Below, in pieces: positions 1 to 10,670 of a stretch of DNA of 64,000 bases. The translations under genes and the position numbers were made by a program. Numbering within the stretch: the stretch's first letter is position 1; each line of letters starts with the position of its first letter. The stretch comes from Gonocerus acuteangulatus (taxonomy: Eukaryota; Arthropoda; Insecta; Hemiptera; Coreidae), in assembly GCA_946811695.1 (NCBI GenBank), contig OX328124.1:32735648-32799647 (forward strand), read 5' to 3'. Below the pieces are notes generated by a model. It did not search any database, was not told the DNA's origin, and saw only the letters and a program-made list of their open reading frames with translations.

Positions 1-659
1 TGAATAGTTCTTCCCTTTTACATTTGTAATGAAAACTGTTTCAATTATTAATATTGTAATTAATTTCCTTCCAGAGTTTTGTGTATGCGTGGTATTACAC
101 CACTTAAGAAATACATAAAAGCTTCACATTTTCGTCTCTTGATCTAGATGAATAATAAAAGAACCTGGATAAAGTAATATTGCAGGAACAGGATACATTG
201 CTCTTAGTGGAAGAAATAAGAACTCCACGACCTACGTCTAGTGGGAGCTTTTCCAATCTACGTTTGGCGGGAGAATTCAATTCAAACATAATACAATGTA
301 ACCCCCACTTCCGAAGGACGGAAATAGTTAATTTTTCCAACACTGCTTTCCTATCAGATACCCAGGACGACTGCAGCGTCTGGTAACAATACAACAGAAA
401 TTACGACTGGTATGAGTAAATTAGTAATTCTTGTAAAATAATCTTCTTGCATGGAGTGAACCCCCCTCCTAATGAACGTTTATAAATTTATTTTTTCCAA
501 TAACTTTTTCTCTGTTACATACATATGTATATACATTTAACGGGGGTCATTTTCGATGTCTACTAAATAGGATCGATAAAGATTCGACGAAATGTTTCAA
601 TAATGGCACCCTGAATGTACCCTCAATAGCTACCTACATACTTTGGGAAAGTGCTAAAA
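1..659 (+). mobile_element. Family B element, 5' end cut by window edge
   Basis: Third copy of the element that is complete at 27891-29196. Matching blocks in the same order are the GGAACAGGATAC segment near 185, the CCCCCCTCCTAATGAAC block near 460, the AACGGGGGTCATTTTCG block near 540, and the terminal AAAGTGCTAAAA at about 648-659. The TA array is reduced to a few repeats and the copy is clearly diverged. Two short overlapping open frames inside it are not conserved in the other copies and are not treated as genes. Confidence 0.75.
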
Positions 660-1259
660 CTGAGGAAAATAAAGTAATACTTGGTAATTATATAATTAAC
701 TATGTCTTAATTTAGTTGCATTATTGAATATTAAGGAAAAACATAGACAAGGGTGACTATTCAATGATGTAACTATTCATAAACACTATTCACTTCCAAT
801 TATACTCAAATAATATTTACCTCTCAATTCAATTGGAATAACATCGACCTCTCAATTATACTGTAACAATATTTCAGTCTCATGTAAACATAATTAACTA
901 TATCAAAAGGATCATAAAAATGTTAATTTTTTAAAATATAAAGTGCTTAAGGCCTTATCCTCATGGATGAATGTATACAATATTACAGTATGAATACCTA
1001 TAAATGTACAATATTAAAATTAATTTAGACAATTACCCAATAATGATGTAAATAATTTATCTAAAACTGGAGGCTTAGTTACCTCATTCCCCCCGTAAAT
1101 AAGTTTTACAGATTTTTTGGCGAGATTTTTTTTTTTAAACGCATCATTGATACTTCTTTCGGAAAGTGATGAACAGTAGAATTTTTACTTTTGTTTATCC
1201 TGAACGATGGATTGAGCTGAAAATCATTCAAGCGTTGGGTTAAATATGGAAGAACTATC
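660..1259. other. No feature recognised
   Basis: AT-rich sequence without a coding frame, RNA gene or repeat shared with the rest of the window. Confidence 0.5.
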
Positions 1260-1470
1260 AAAAGACTCAAGAAATGTCGGAATTATTTAATAAATATTTC
1301 TAAAACGGTCGAGAAATCGTTATAAGTGGAAGATAGCCATTCGTAAGCACAATAAATTTCATAGAAAAAGAATTAGGCTTAAATTTCAATTGCACCACTA
1401 CAATTAGAGAAAACCAAAGCAAAATCTTAGGCGCCACAACAGGAAACTGACAGCATTCTAAACAGAAATT
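1260..1470. mobile_element. Decayed family A-like fragment
   Basis: Around 1300-1350 the sequence AAACGGTCGAGAAATCG followed by AAGTGGAAGATAGCCATTCG resembles the family A interior. CACAACAGGAAACTGA near 1436 recurs at 9198 and 50240. The fragment is old and its limits are uncertain. Confidence 0.35.
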
Positions 1471-1514
1471 ACATCATTAAAGTACCAATTTCTTCGAAAG
1501 AGATTGCTCAATGA

Positions 1515-1870
1515 AAAATCAAATAAGAACAACATGTTCTTAATGTGGATTTTTTGATACATATAATGGCATAGGGCACTAGGTTTACTATGTCCTGTTA
1601 CACAAATAACGTGGATAAGACAGTGAAAAATAAAATCATTTCCGTTTTCATTAGACGTACAAGAGACCATGTGGAGGACATGGTTTTGTTTCACTATGAT
1701 CAATACTTACAATTACCTATCGATGCCAATAACAATGTGAACAAAATTCTTTAAACTGTTTCTTTAACAGATTTTAATAGTTCAAGGTTATGGAGAATTG
1801 GCTCTCCTGAATAATTACAAATATGTGACATGGTGTCCTTTACCTCTTGGATACAGATGTACTTTTCATA
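1515..1870 (+). repeat. Dispersed repeat F, copy 1
   Basis: Shares a colinear series of blocks with 16796-17130: TGTTCTTAATGT, ACTATGTCCTGTT, CAGTGAAAAATAAAATCAT, GACACCATGTGGA-like, AATGTGAACAA, ATTGGCTnTCCTGAA, and GTGnCCTTTACCTC. The two copies are about three-quarters identical by eye. No coding frame survives in both, and no superfamily is assigned. Confidence 0.65.
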
Positions 1871-2990
1871 TGGGTAACCATGCATTCATGATTTTTGTTT
1901 TTCCCACTGGGCATGCGGATATATTTTTTAATATATTTTAATCTGTTTAAAATGTTTAAGTACAGTGAAATATAGACTACACCCTGTGAGTAAATCGTTT
2001 CAGTCATGTGGTATGAGTATGTATTCACATTTCTTGGAGTCTGTCGGTATGTTTATCGGTCAGAATTAAATAACATGTTGGATCTTGTGTACTCTAAAAG
2101 GGCAGCGCAATGTGTTTACACCTTAATATTCTAAAGTAGAGAAGGCTGTTTGATAAAAGATCCTTGATCGGTGAGTAAGTGTGTTTGTTTCATCTGTCAT
2201 TATCTAAGTGGTAGACCTGTAATTCAATTCTAGTTTATGTGCAACGCACCTTCACGCTTCAGGAATGGCATGGCGAAAGGCAGGCTTCTAATTTCATGGG
2301 TCCATGCATTATATTAATTATATATAAGTATATAGATAGGATATTTTCGATTTTTTTTTTTAAAAAAAGAACAAATAAACTGACAACTGATTATATAATT
2401 AATACGAATAATATATTTGGTGTTATTGACCCTAACAATTGGCGGACCTGTAATATAAAAATTTAAAAAACAAAATAAAACCATGTGGCAGTCAAACCTG
2501 AAAAAAGACTGAAACTACCACTGGGAATCCATATTTGCGAATAATCCTGGGGGTCGGATGGCCTTAAAAAATCTCAAACGAAGGGCTCTGGAAAATTACA
2601 AAGAATGTCTCCTATCCATCTCAAAATATGGACAATGAAACGGAAGAAAATGTTCTACACTGAGTAAGAAAAAAAAAATAGTCCTGGGGGGACCTGTGAA
2701 AAAGTAACTTGGCTAGGTAGGAAAGTGCAGAATGCATCTGTAGATGCCCTAATATTCCCGTAGGAGTTAAATGAATTAGAAGAAGTATTTTTTTTTTTGG
2801 ATAATTTTACCTGGACCTACCATCGGTTTTAATTTACTGTTCTCCTTGAGGTGTTTGATACAGTAAAGATATTCAGCTTGTTCCTGTTGGAAATACTCAC
2901 TGGTGACAATCCAGAACTGGGAAGCAATCTCGACCTTCTATGAGGTCACCAAAAGGAAGGTTGTACAAATTTGTATGCACTTATAAATAC
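1871..2990. other. No feature recognised
   Basis: AT-rich, with short homopolymer runs. A 75-codon frame at 2239-2466 has no recognisable motif and low-complexity content, so it is not called as a gene. Confidence 0.45.
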
Positions 2991-3026
2991 ACAAACACAC
3001 GCGCGCGCGCGCAAACACACACACAT
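2991..3026. repeat. Compound CA/GC/CA microsatellite
   Basis: Alternating purine-pyrimidine tract: (CA)n, then (GC)6, then (AC)n. Such a tract could adopt Z-DNA, but that is inference only. Confidence 0.85.
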
Positions 3027-3734
3027 AGACTGTTCCTAAACTAATAACATTTCTAAACCCACATAGTTAAATTTTCGGATTCGGTTAAACGAGTATTTAT
3101 ATTAATCAAGATACCTTCGGTTCTGTTTATCGTAATTCCCGGGTACTAAACATCAATAGAAAAAATGATCCATTTCTACTATTCTGTAGTAATCTAATAT
3201 TTAGCTTGATCTAAGAATAGCATCTACACTGTATGAAGTGCCTCGGCTCAAAAGGCACCCGAAGTGGCTCTTACAGTCTGAAGGTAACTCTATCAGGCGA
3301 AGGCCAACTCCTAGGTCCCTTTTCTAAACGGCTCTTACAATAGTTCCAATATCTTTCATCTGTGGTGGGGTCCATTATAACAATCAGTTCTTGGGATATT
3401 GTGGTGTAGTATAATAACAAGAAATTGATAAATACTCAGGACAGTAAGCGCGTTCATTAAATCTTAATAATTGTAGAAACATAATTATTTTTTTTTATTG
3501 CTTGACCGCAACGATGGTGAAAGTGAAGGAGTGTCTGGAAACTTTCCTGCTTTATAGTTTTAAAAATATTAACTGAATGATGAATAAATTATAATAATCA
3601 TAAATTTAATTTTGGAAAAGGTATAAAAATCAAATCAATTTAAGTAAAAATAAAACTAAAAAAAGAAAGACAAAGAAACAATATTTAAAAAAATAAAAAT
3701 AATACATGTGCATTTTAGTTAAATGTTGTCATAT
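3027..3734. other. No feature recognised
   Basis: No coding frame, RNA-like element or window-wide repeat was found here. Confidence 0.45.
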
Positions 3735-3784
3735 GTATCTCTATTATGCATGTGTATCTCTATTATGCAAGTGTATCTCTATTG
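3735..3784 (+). repeat. 19-bp tandem repeat, about 2.6 copies
   Basis: The unit GTATCTCTATTATGCATGT is repeated with one-base changes. Confidence 0.8.
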
Positions 3785-3957
3785 TGGATCGTGACCAAGT
3801 AATGGCTACCATCGGTTAGAAGTACTGTAAGATTGGTGCGTATGGGTATACCCACCGACAGTACCCACATTAAAACACAGCATACAAACCACTCTCCGTA
3901 GGAGATTGGCGATTTTTTGAAGAGTATTGGAGTGTTTTAGAAAATAATTCATGAAAA

Positions 3958-3960
<3 letters not shown>

Positions 3961-4034
<74 letters not shown>
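3961..4034. repeat. (TA)n microsatellite
   Basis: Uninterrupted TA dinucleotides. The open frame that crosses it is a YI-repeat translation artefact. No family A or B flanks were found, so this array seems to stand alone. Confidence 0.95.
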
Positions 4035-4035
<1 letters not shown>

Positions 4036-4209
4036 TCTTCCTGCTCCTATTGCAGTATTCTTGCTTATACTTTTTGTTATTTGCTTAATGGCTGAATTTA
4101 TACTAATGGTTACGTATGCCAAAAATGCACGATTTTTTATTTTTATTACTTATTCACTCATTAGGCGGAAGAAGAACAAATAAAATTATGAAAAAATGAT
4201 TTATTATTG

Positions 4210-4413
4210 CCAGCTGGTCCTCTTGCGGCTAACGCCTTGGATGCTCATGTGGGAGGTGGGGTTTCGAGTCCCTCCTGCTACAGGGATTTTTTCAGATGTC
4301 AGGGCCAGTTGAGAAGATTTCCTGCTGCACTATGTCTTGAAAGGGTGGTAACCAGTAGATAACCCGGCGCTGACGGCCTAGAAATCGGTGTGCTGTAAAA
4401 CAAAACAAAAATT
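4210..4413 (+). mobile_element. tRNA-derived SINE, diverged
   Basis: The head resembles a tRNA promoter: a degenerate A box around CTGGTCCTCTTGCGGCTAAC and a B box-like GGTTTCGAGTCCC. The body GGGTGGTAACC-AGTAGATAACCCGGCGCTGA-CGGCCTAG is the 3' tail shared by most SINEs of this window. It ends in an AAAACAAAACAAAAA tail. Its divergence points to an old insertion. Confidence 0.7.
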
Positions 4414-4420
4414 TCCTGCT

Positions 4421-4454
4421 CTACTAGTTTCACAAATGCAGTGCATCATCAGGA
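4421..4454 (-). other. CTGATGA...GAAAC motif, repeat H
   Basis: On the minus strand CTGATGA is followed 14 nt later by GAAAC and then TAGTAGAGCAGGAAAT. Related sequences occur at 14836 and 17532. The spacing recalls a hammerhead core, but stem II pairs poorly, so this is called only as a dispersed motif. Confidence 0.35.
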
Positions 4455-4487
4455 GCTAAAATTATTTAGGGAATATAGGGGTTAAGG

Positions 4488-5616
4488 CAGCGGTTTCCAA
4501 ACTTTTTGCACCTGCGCCCCCCTTTTTTATATAAAACTTTTTGCGCCCCCCTCATTTTTCATGGCTATCTAATTTCATAAATACATGCTAATTTACTCAT
4601 GATTACTTACATAATATATTTGTAAGATTTGGATCTTAATAAGTCCAAACAAAAAAACAGGATAAAAAATGTACACTAACAATTTTCATTTACCAAAAGA
4701 AAAGGAAAAATTATAAAAAAAATTGGAGTCATTCTTAAGACATTTAAGTGATAAGTGGCAAACATGAAACCGTACAAGAAGTGTTATTGAGAAACGTTTT
4801 GGTGAGTGGCTTGATACAATTTTAGATTACGTTACACAATCAGATGTAGAAGCAGATTTATGTATACCTACCAGTAGTGGGGGGGGGGCTATCGAATATT
4901 AAAGACGTATTTCATTGTTTACTATACTCGAGCGATCCGTATACTTCTAGTATTAGTGGAGAAATTCGTCGACATAAGAAAGAGTTTCATTCCTTTAGAG
5001 GTCAAATAATTAATTTGTTGCATGAAACGTTATTTGACCAAGAATGATTTATTAGTTTTGATAACTTAATTTTGATTATATTTTTTGTTGTATTGTTGTG
5101 TTTTTAATTATTATTTTCGATATATTTTATTTCAATGATTATTATTATTTGTCTTGAAGCTTTTTGCTGTTGTTGCCTTTAAAAAATTCATAAAAAAAAG
5201 TATAATAATAAAAAAAAAATTAATTTTCGTTAAAACTTAAAACGCAATAAAAAACGGGCTTTTCTGCTGGAAAAGTTCGAAAACAACAGTAAGACTACAT
5301 TTCCGACCCCTAAAATGGAGTATATTCGAGATCAGCAAGTCATTTCCAATAAGAATCCGTGATAAAATAATTTTGTCTAGGTACATCAGGTAAAAATACC
5401 ACTGTGCGACGGCTGTTCACTTGAACTTCCTTGAATCCTTACATGTAGGTATCAAGAAACTGGCACCTTCCATACCTTTCCCGTTTCCGTGTCCTCTCCT
5501 CGCCGGCGCTTGTCTCCTCACAACAACGCAGCTGTCTGTGAAAACTCCAGCGCCCCCCTTGCAATAGCCTCGCGCCCCCCCCAGGGGGGCGCGCCCCACA
5601 GTTTGGGAACTGGCTG
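4488..5616. mobile_element. hAT-type DNA transposon, non-autonomous
   Basis: Starts CAGCGGTTTCCAAACT; the right end read inward is CAGCCAGTTCCCAAACT. This CAG(n)GGTTCCCAAACT type of terminus is typical of hAT elements. It is flanked by a perfect 8-bp target duplication GGTTAAGG at 4480-4487 and 5617-5624, as expected for hAT. Both ends continue into C-rich or G-rich runs. At 1129 bp it is too short for a full transposase, and no transposase motif was seen. It carries a broken reading frame, listed separately. Confidence 0.88.
4720..5047 (+). pseudogene. Unrecognised broken reading frame inside the hAT element
   Basis: Coding-like stretch of about 108 codons with one in-frame TGA at 4765-4767 and a one-base frame change in the G run at 4879-4888. 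The residues between the breaks read as ordinary globular sequence: RSVIEKRFGEWLDTILDY in the first half, then a basic IRRHKKEFHSFRG segment and a stop after FDQE. I do not recognise the family. It may be a transposase remnant or a captured host fragment. The low-complexity A-rich lead-in hides any start. Confidence 0.45.
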
Positions 5617-5689
5617 GGTTAAGGTCAGCCAAGTGATGAAAATCATCGTAACGCTTACATTAGGGATATCAAATGCTTAGAGGTGCCTA

Positions 5690-6073
5690 ATCGTTTTATA
5701 GGTTCCTTGACGAAGGAAAACGAATGAAATCGTTGTTAAGGCGATTTTGAGAAATGTTTGAAAAAATGTTTATGACACTAATTTTCGGTTGAGGGTATTC
5801 GTGAGTCGTGGAATTCGTAACCATTCGAAAGCTTACTGAATTCTCTACAAATAAGGTTTGGTTCAATTTTCTACGGGACGATGTCAATCGGAGAAATAAG
5901 TTCATAAAACTTCGAATGTTTTAGTTTTGTTCTTTTGAACGAGTTTTTATTTTATATTTTTCACGAAAGATAAAACCTACCAATAACCGTTTCTATCCCT
6001 TTAATGTTGGCTCTAGGGAAATTAATGGAACCGGTCTAAGATGACGCAGTTCCTGCGAGTCGGAGTTTTTTTA
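5690..6073 (-). mobile_element. Family A fragment (interior and head)
   Basis: Read on the minus strand, the head at about 6027-6066 (ACTCGCAGGAACTGCGTCAT, then TTAGACCGGTTCC) leads into the family interior with the block CTCCGATTGACATCG. The 3' half with the TA array and terminal hairpin is missing. Old copy. Confidence 0.65.
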
Positions 6074-6302
6074 ATAATGACATGTAGATGGCACAAAAGG
6101 AACCGCATATTTGTAATTGAGAATTTTACGAAGCCTTAAAATGTAGTCTAAATACTAGAGTTTGTATAAAGGTGAGAAGGAGAAGGGATTATGAATGGGT
6201 GAGGCCGAAAATTACCCTCTATTGCTTAATGGCCGGCGGATAATTGAGCATTAAAACACAGCCCATTAAGAATACCTTTAGGAGTGAGACTTTTAGCAGA
6301 TA

Positions 6303-6345
6303 AAAAAAGTTTCACTCACTGGAACTGCGTCATTTTAGCGTTTTT
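6303..6345 (+). mobile_element. Isolated family A head, degenerate
   Basis: CACTGGAACTGCGTCATTTTAGCG matches the family A head after the first ten bases. What follows does not align convincingly with the interior. Confidence 0.4.
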
Positions 6346-6483
6346 AAATATTTTATATCTTCGCTATATCTGATATTATTTATAGACGATGGAATGGAAT
6401 GAAACCAATTCTTTTGAAAATTCAGACATATTTTTTTCTGGAATAGGTAAACCTATTCTCTGACCTACCTCAGAGTCACTATT

Positions 6484-6570
6484 TTTTTGTTTAACGGCGA
6501 ATTAACAATTGGGCTGTTTACGCCAGACTATCTACAGGTACACCCTTTTTATAATGTTTATAATGCTATT
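6484..6570 (-). mobile_element. Truncated SINE tail
   Basis: Decayed copy of the shared SINE tail: AACGGCGAATTA, then a GGGCTGTTTACGCC-like block, then GACTATCTACAGGTACACCC. It is close in order to the tail of the 5S-derived copy at 56361-56575. No promoter part is left. Confidence 0.5.
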
Positions 6571-6645
6571 GTTAGAGATTTAGCAGGCTTTCGAACAATT
6601 TCCTTTGATTTTATCAGTATTTCACAATCATTTTTCTTGTAATTG

Positions 6646-6990
6646 GGGGCGGGGTTAGCTCAGTGGTAGAGCACTGTACTCATATGCTGGAGGACCTGAG
6701 TTCAAATCCCGAGCAAGCACTAAAAATGTTTTCTTTTAGTGTCTTCGTTCATGGATTGAATTCGGCCTCCCTGACCGTCCCTAGGCCAACCCAGCCATTA
6801 GTTAATTTATTAATGGGTATCTTTTTGCTAATGACCCTAGCAGTCGAAGCAGCAAAGGGGAAAATCAGGCGGTCGGAGCAACTGACCACACTATCTCCCT
6901 AGTGTGGCGTATGATCAAGAAACAGATACCTCTAAAGTATCTGTCCCTCAAAGCCCTTGTGGCCTGTTACCGGTCTGATTTTGTTTTCCT
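6646..6990 (+). mobile_element. tRNA-derived SINE, family epsilon, copy 1
   Basis: The head GGGGTTAGCTCAGTGGTAGA contains a good A box (TAGCTCAGTGG). The B box is GAGTTCAAATCCC, as in an Ile/Ala-like tRNA. The roughly 270-bp body carries two conserved hairpins: CCACACTATCTCCCTAGTGTGG and AGATACCTCTAAAGTATCT. A second copy lies at 52856-53235. It is not a functional tRNA: the acceptor stem does not close and the body continues. Confidence 0.85.
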
Positions 6991-7149
6991 TATAATTAAA
7001 AAAAATTATACGAATAGTCGAAAACTGCCGATGAAATATTTTTTAAAAATATTTTCCAAGTAATTAATAATAATTAAAATGTTAATATCATTGGTCAGAC
7101 AAATGTCAAAGGTCTGAAACAATGTTTCCCTCTATCCGTAGCTTTGGAG

Positions 7150-7505
7150 TGTCCGACTCACAGGAACTGCGTCATCTAACCGCGTTTTTATCACGATCTT
7201 ATTACTAGTATCATTTGGAAAACCTAGAATAAAATTAGAAAAATTAAAACACCCACTCCATTGAAATTTCGTCCTTTTCTATTTCCTCTCGGAAAGATCA
7301 ATTATAAATAACCAAAAATTCTCATTTTACTAATCTTGTTTTACTGTCATATTAATATCGCTGCTATAATAAAAAAAAAAAAACTACTAGCAAAAAACCT
7401 AAAGAACCCGTTAAAGCAACAAAACTAACACTTTCGAAGATTTAATCACTTATTTCTCCACTTTATGATCGTCCCACCAAAAATTACTTTAGAGCCTTTT
7501 TTGGA
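7150..7505 (+). mobile_element. Family A element, 5' part
   Basis: Head TCCGACTCACAGGAACTGCG at 7151, followed by interior blocks with AACCCGTTAAAGCAACAAAAC and the ACTTATTTCTCC segment. The element appears interrupted by the sequence holding the LINE fragment and resumes at about 8050. Confidence 0.65.
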
Positions 7506-7781
7506 GAGAATTGAAATGTATTTAATATTTGAGCGCCATAACTGAGATGATTCGCTCGTTAATTACGAATCTGTTCTTATTCACATAAAGTAAAAAAAAA
7601 AAAATAAAAAAAATAATAATGTATAGTATCCACTATTGCCAGTAATTAAAAAAAAAAGAAAAGTATTTTAACGTTTCGTAATTTTGCTAGAACTTCAACG
7701 TTTGTACTTTCAGAAATATTTTCAAGTCCGGTTAATCATATCATTTTAATCTGTGTATTTTGTTCTTATAACAGGTGTAAA

Positions 7782-8036
7782 TTATGTAATATTTGTTTGG
7801 CAATTCGTGTTTATTATTTCATTATGGGAGAATAAGGAACCAAGCGAATCAATAAATAAAATTTCCTGGTCAAAATTAGATATTTGTATTTCGTTGATAC
7901 CTAATAGAATGGCCTGTAGTTCAGTGCTGTAGACGCTCGTATTTTGTGACAGTTTTTCTTGACAGAAATCTTGTCCAAGCAATTGCAGCTGAAGCGAAAC
8001 TTGTTTTCGGACCGTCTGTAAATACCCGTAGGGCAT
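7782..8036 (-). pseudogene. LINE RNase H fragment
   Basis: An 84-codon minus-strand frame contains SVYSTELQAILLGINEI followed by EILFIDSLGSLFS. These match the second and third motifs of the RNase H domain that follows reverse transcriptase in I/Jockey/R1-type LINEs: catalytic Glu in TEL, catalytic Asp in IDS. The first Asp motif and the final motif are missing. It lies within a split family A copy. The clade cannot be decided from this length. Confidence 0.6.
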
Positions 8037-8049
8037 GCGAATTCTCCGA

Positions 8050-8270
8050 TTTCAATGCTGGAATTTAGGAAACTTTCGAATATAAAATTTCCACTTCCCA
8101 CGATTACATAACTGTTTTCGATATATTTAAGAAAATATACGGAAATCCCAAAACTTTTCATGTCTGTTAATAAAATTTTGGTTTTCTAATACTTCATTAA
8201 CTCCAAACGCCACCAAAATTTAAATATCTTTAAGGCTTTGTTCGAAAGCTTGCTAAATTTCTAGCAACAG
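8050..8270 (+). mobile_element. Family A element, resumed interior
   Basis: CTCCGATTTCAATG, ACTTTCGAAT, TCTGTTAATAAAAT and ACTCCAAACGCCACCAAAAT appear in the order of the family A interior. This continues the copy that begins at 7150. Confidence 0.6.
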
Positions 8271-8284
8271 CATTATAAGCATTA

Positions 8285-8346
8285 TAAATGGGCGGCAACC
8301 TAAAGATAGCCCGGTGTTAATAGCCCAATTGTTGATACGCCATTGA
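8285..8346 (+). mobile_element. Truncated SINE tail
   Basis: GGGCGGCAACCTAAAGATAG, CCCGGTGTTAATAGCC and GATACGCCA match the shared SINE tail. The 5' tRNA or 5S part is absent. Confidence 0.65.
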
Positions 8347-8445
8347 AGATAAAAGTCCGATTCGCAGGAACTGCGTCATCATAGCACGGTTCCGTTCATA
8401 TCTCTAGTGCCATTAGTAAAGGAATAGAAGAAGTTGTTGCTAGGT

Positions 8446-9083
8446 TTTGATACCAACAACTTCTTCTATCGGTATCTTCAGTTGGTAGGTTTTGATACCA
8501 ACAACTTCTTCTATCGGTATCTTCTGTTGGTAGGTTTTGATACCAACAACTTCTTCTATTGGTATCTTCTGCTGGTAGGTTTTGATACCAACAACTTCTT
8601 CTATTGGTATCTTCAGTTGGTAGGTTTTGATACCAACAACTTCTTCTATCGGTATCTTCTGTTGGTAGGTTTTGATACCAACAACTTCTTCTATCGGTAT
8701 CTTCTGCTGGTAGGTTTTGATACCAACAACTTCTTCTATCGGTATCTTCTGTTGGTAGGTTTTGATACCAACAACTTCTTCTATCGGTATCTTCTGTTGG
8801 TAGGTTTTGATACCAACAACTTCTTCTATCGGTATCTTCTGCTGGTAGGTTTTGATACCAACAACTTCTTCTATCGGTATCTTCTGTTGGTTGGTTTTGA
8901 TACCAACAACTTCTTCTATCGGTATCTTCTTTTGGTAGGTTTTGATACCGACAACTTCTTCTATCGGTATCTTCTGTTGGTAGGTTTTGATACCAACAAC
9001 TTCTTCTATCGGTATCTTCTGCTGGTAGGTTTTGATACCAACAACTTCTTCTATCGGTATCTTCTGTTGGTAGGTTTTGATAT
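8446..9083. repeat. 45-bp minisatellite, about 14 copies
   Basis: The unit contains GATACCAACAACTTC and ends in TATCGGTATCTTCTGTTGG. GATACC and GGTATC inside each unit form 6-bp inverted arms. Because 45 is divisible by 3, both strands stay open (238 and 218 codons) without implying a gene; units differ by only one or a few bases. The unit resembles the subterminal region of family A, where GGAATAGAAG is followed by an AGTTnTTG segment, so it probably arose by local amplification there. Confidence 0.9.
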
Positions 9084-9121
9084 TTCGTGAAAAATATAAA
9101 ATGGCATTTCAAAAAGAAGGA

Positions 9122-9178
9122 ATCCTAAAATTCGTAGTTAATAATAAATGGACCTTAAAATTTAAATAAATAAAAGAA
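9122..9178 (+). mobile_element. SINE gamma tail fragment
   Basis: CCTAAAATTCGTAGTTAATA, ATAAATGGACCTTAAAATTT and AAATAAATAAA match the end of the gamma SINEs at 17662-17872 and 61908-62097. Confidence 0.7.
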
Positions 9179-9719
9179 GGAAGATTTAAGACAACACAAC
9201 AGGAAACTGATAGTATTCTAAGCGGAAATGAATCCATTCGCCATGGCAAAACACTATTTCCAATATGTTTCTTATTTGTTTAACTTATTTTATTAAAATA
9301 CTCATTTTACTATTAAATGAAATTAAAAATTATTCTGTTAGTTAAACAGAGACAAAACCCCGTTGAAAAGAACACAACTAAGAATTTTAAAGTTTTATGC
9401 AATTATTTCTAGGATTGACATCGCCCCATCGAAAATTACATCTGATCCTTTTTTGTAGGGAATTTAGTAAGCTTTTCGAATGGTCACCTTCTACTTACTA
9501 CGATTTCTTAATCCTTATCGAGTTTTTTTAGAAAATATACTAAGAGCCGAAAACTTTTCATGTATTTTTAATAAAATATTTGTTTCTAATAATCACTTAA
9601 CTCCTAACGCAACCAAAATTGAAATATCTTTAAAAATCTAAACATATGTGTCGAATGGATTATGGCCAAGTAAAAACTTTTTTTTTCTATTCCACGTATT
9701 TTTGACCAATCAAGTTTAT

Positions 9720-9968
9720 ACACTTTTTGGATTTATATGGCGTAGGACAAAAAATAGTACCTCCGTTTTCCTTTTGAACCATTTTGTTTGTTGTTTGTCC
9801 TACATATTTCATGGCCTCTCAAGAGTCTTGGTGTCGGCAGCGAGCGAACCACACGCAGGGATGTAATGGCCCCTGAGGAAGTGGCATTAAGGCCACCACA
9901 AATACAATGGTACAAAGGGAAAAAGGAATTACTATTTTCTCAACTACGCCACATAAATCCAAAAAGGT
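9720..9968. mobile_element. Palindromic MITE, about 70-bp arms
   Basis: The left arm (9720-9792) contains GGATTTATATGGCGTAG and TTTTGAACCATTTTGT. The right arm (about 9895-9968), read inverted, contains GGATTTATGTGGCGTAG and CCCTTTGTACCATTGTATTTG. The arms are about 80 percent identical. No clear target duplication was seen, so the superfamily is open. Confidence 0.65.
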
Positions 9969-10670
9969 GTTTTTTTTTGTTTTTTTTTTTAAAGCGGGGA
10001 ATATTTTTTGCCAAGTCTATAATAATTGATGCTGAAATGACTTTTCGCATGATGTATGATTCCCATACCTGAGGGATTTCGATGATGAGTGATTCCACAA
10101 TGAATCCTGAACAATCCATGAGAGCTTTAGAAATGTGTTGATTGAAGAGATTAATAGATTTGAACAGCTTCTATTACTATTGTTGGATGGAGTAGATTTG
10201 ATTCAGCAGATAAAACGTGTCAACAAGCTCATGAAGCGTTAATAAGCATGGGGCTTCCGTTTCATCTAATAATTCAAAATTGTATGGCATTTCACGTTCC
10301 TACTTGAACTGTTGTTTTGGGTATCAAAACAATTTATATTTTTTGAGTCAATGACTGAGTTTTTTAAACATTTTTGGAGATATGTCTAAAATAAAAGTTT
10401 TTCCTGTACATATCATTCATACATTCACCCTTAAAAACAATTCTATCACTCTCTGTGTGGATACTTCCAAGTACCTTTGATATAAAATATAGGATTTATT
10501 GAAACCAATATATTTAGTGGAAATTTTAGGAAAAAAACTATTACCAATACGGTTCTCATTTCCTTAGCTCATTTTACTGAAATACTCATTGTACTGTTAA
10601 ATGCAGCGACAAGAAAAAAAAAAACAATTAAAAAGTAAGGTAAATAGAAACAAAACCCTTTCAAAAGAAC
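9967..10670 (+). repeat. Repeat X, first copy
   Basis: A block of about 700 bp that begins GGTGTTTTTTTT, then AAAGCGGGGAATATTTTT, and recurs almost unchanged at 11902-12668. Its last 150 bp (ATACTCATTGTACTGTTAAA, then AACAAAACCC) align with the family A interior, so X is partly an A-related sequence. Here it stops where element A4 begins, in an AAAA run. Confidence 0.85.

Larger units (their letters stand above)
8348..9640 (+). mobile_element. Family A element containing a minisatellite
   Basis: Head GTCCGATTCGCAGGAACTGC at 8352 with the inner block CACGGTTCCGTTC, then a 45-bp minisatellite, then from about 9230 a typical family A interior: TACTCATTTTACTATTAAAT, GACATCGCCCC, TAACTCCTAACGCAACC. 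A SINE tail fragment lies at 9122-9178. The TA array and terminal hairpin are missing, so the 3' end is lost or rearranged. Confidence 0.65.

Noticed and set aside
3806..4036. 76-codon minus-strand frame rich in YI
   Set aside because: It is a translation of the TA array. The same holds for the YI-rich frames at 16563, 21606-21949, 25620, 28881, 34485-35085, 36740, 37392, 50320 and 62686.
4421..4454. Hammerhead ribozyme at repeat H
   Set aside because: CTGATGA and GAAAC are present but stem II has at most two or three pairs. Copies at 14836 and 17532 cannot form stem II.
6651..6725. Functional tRNA gene
   Set aside because: A and B boxes are good, but the acceptor stem does not close and the sequence continues into a SINE body that recurs at 52856. 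The same applies to the alpha and gamma heads.
8446..9083. CRISPR array
   Set aside because: Units are contiguous 45-bp repeats without unique spacers, and the sequence is eukaryotic.
8396..9112. 238-codon minus-strand and 218-codon plus-strand repeat proteins
   Set aside because: The 45-bp unit length keeps both strands open by arithmetic. There is no start context, flanking exon or codon bias, and the array lies within a mobile element.
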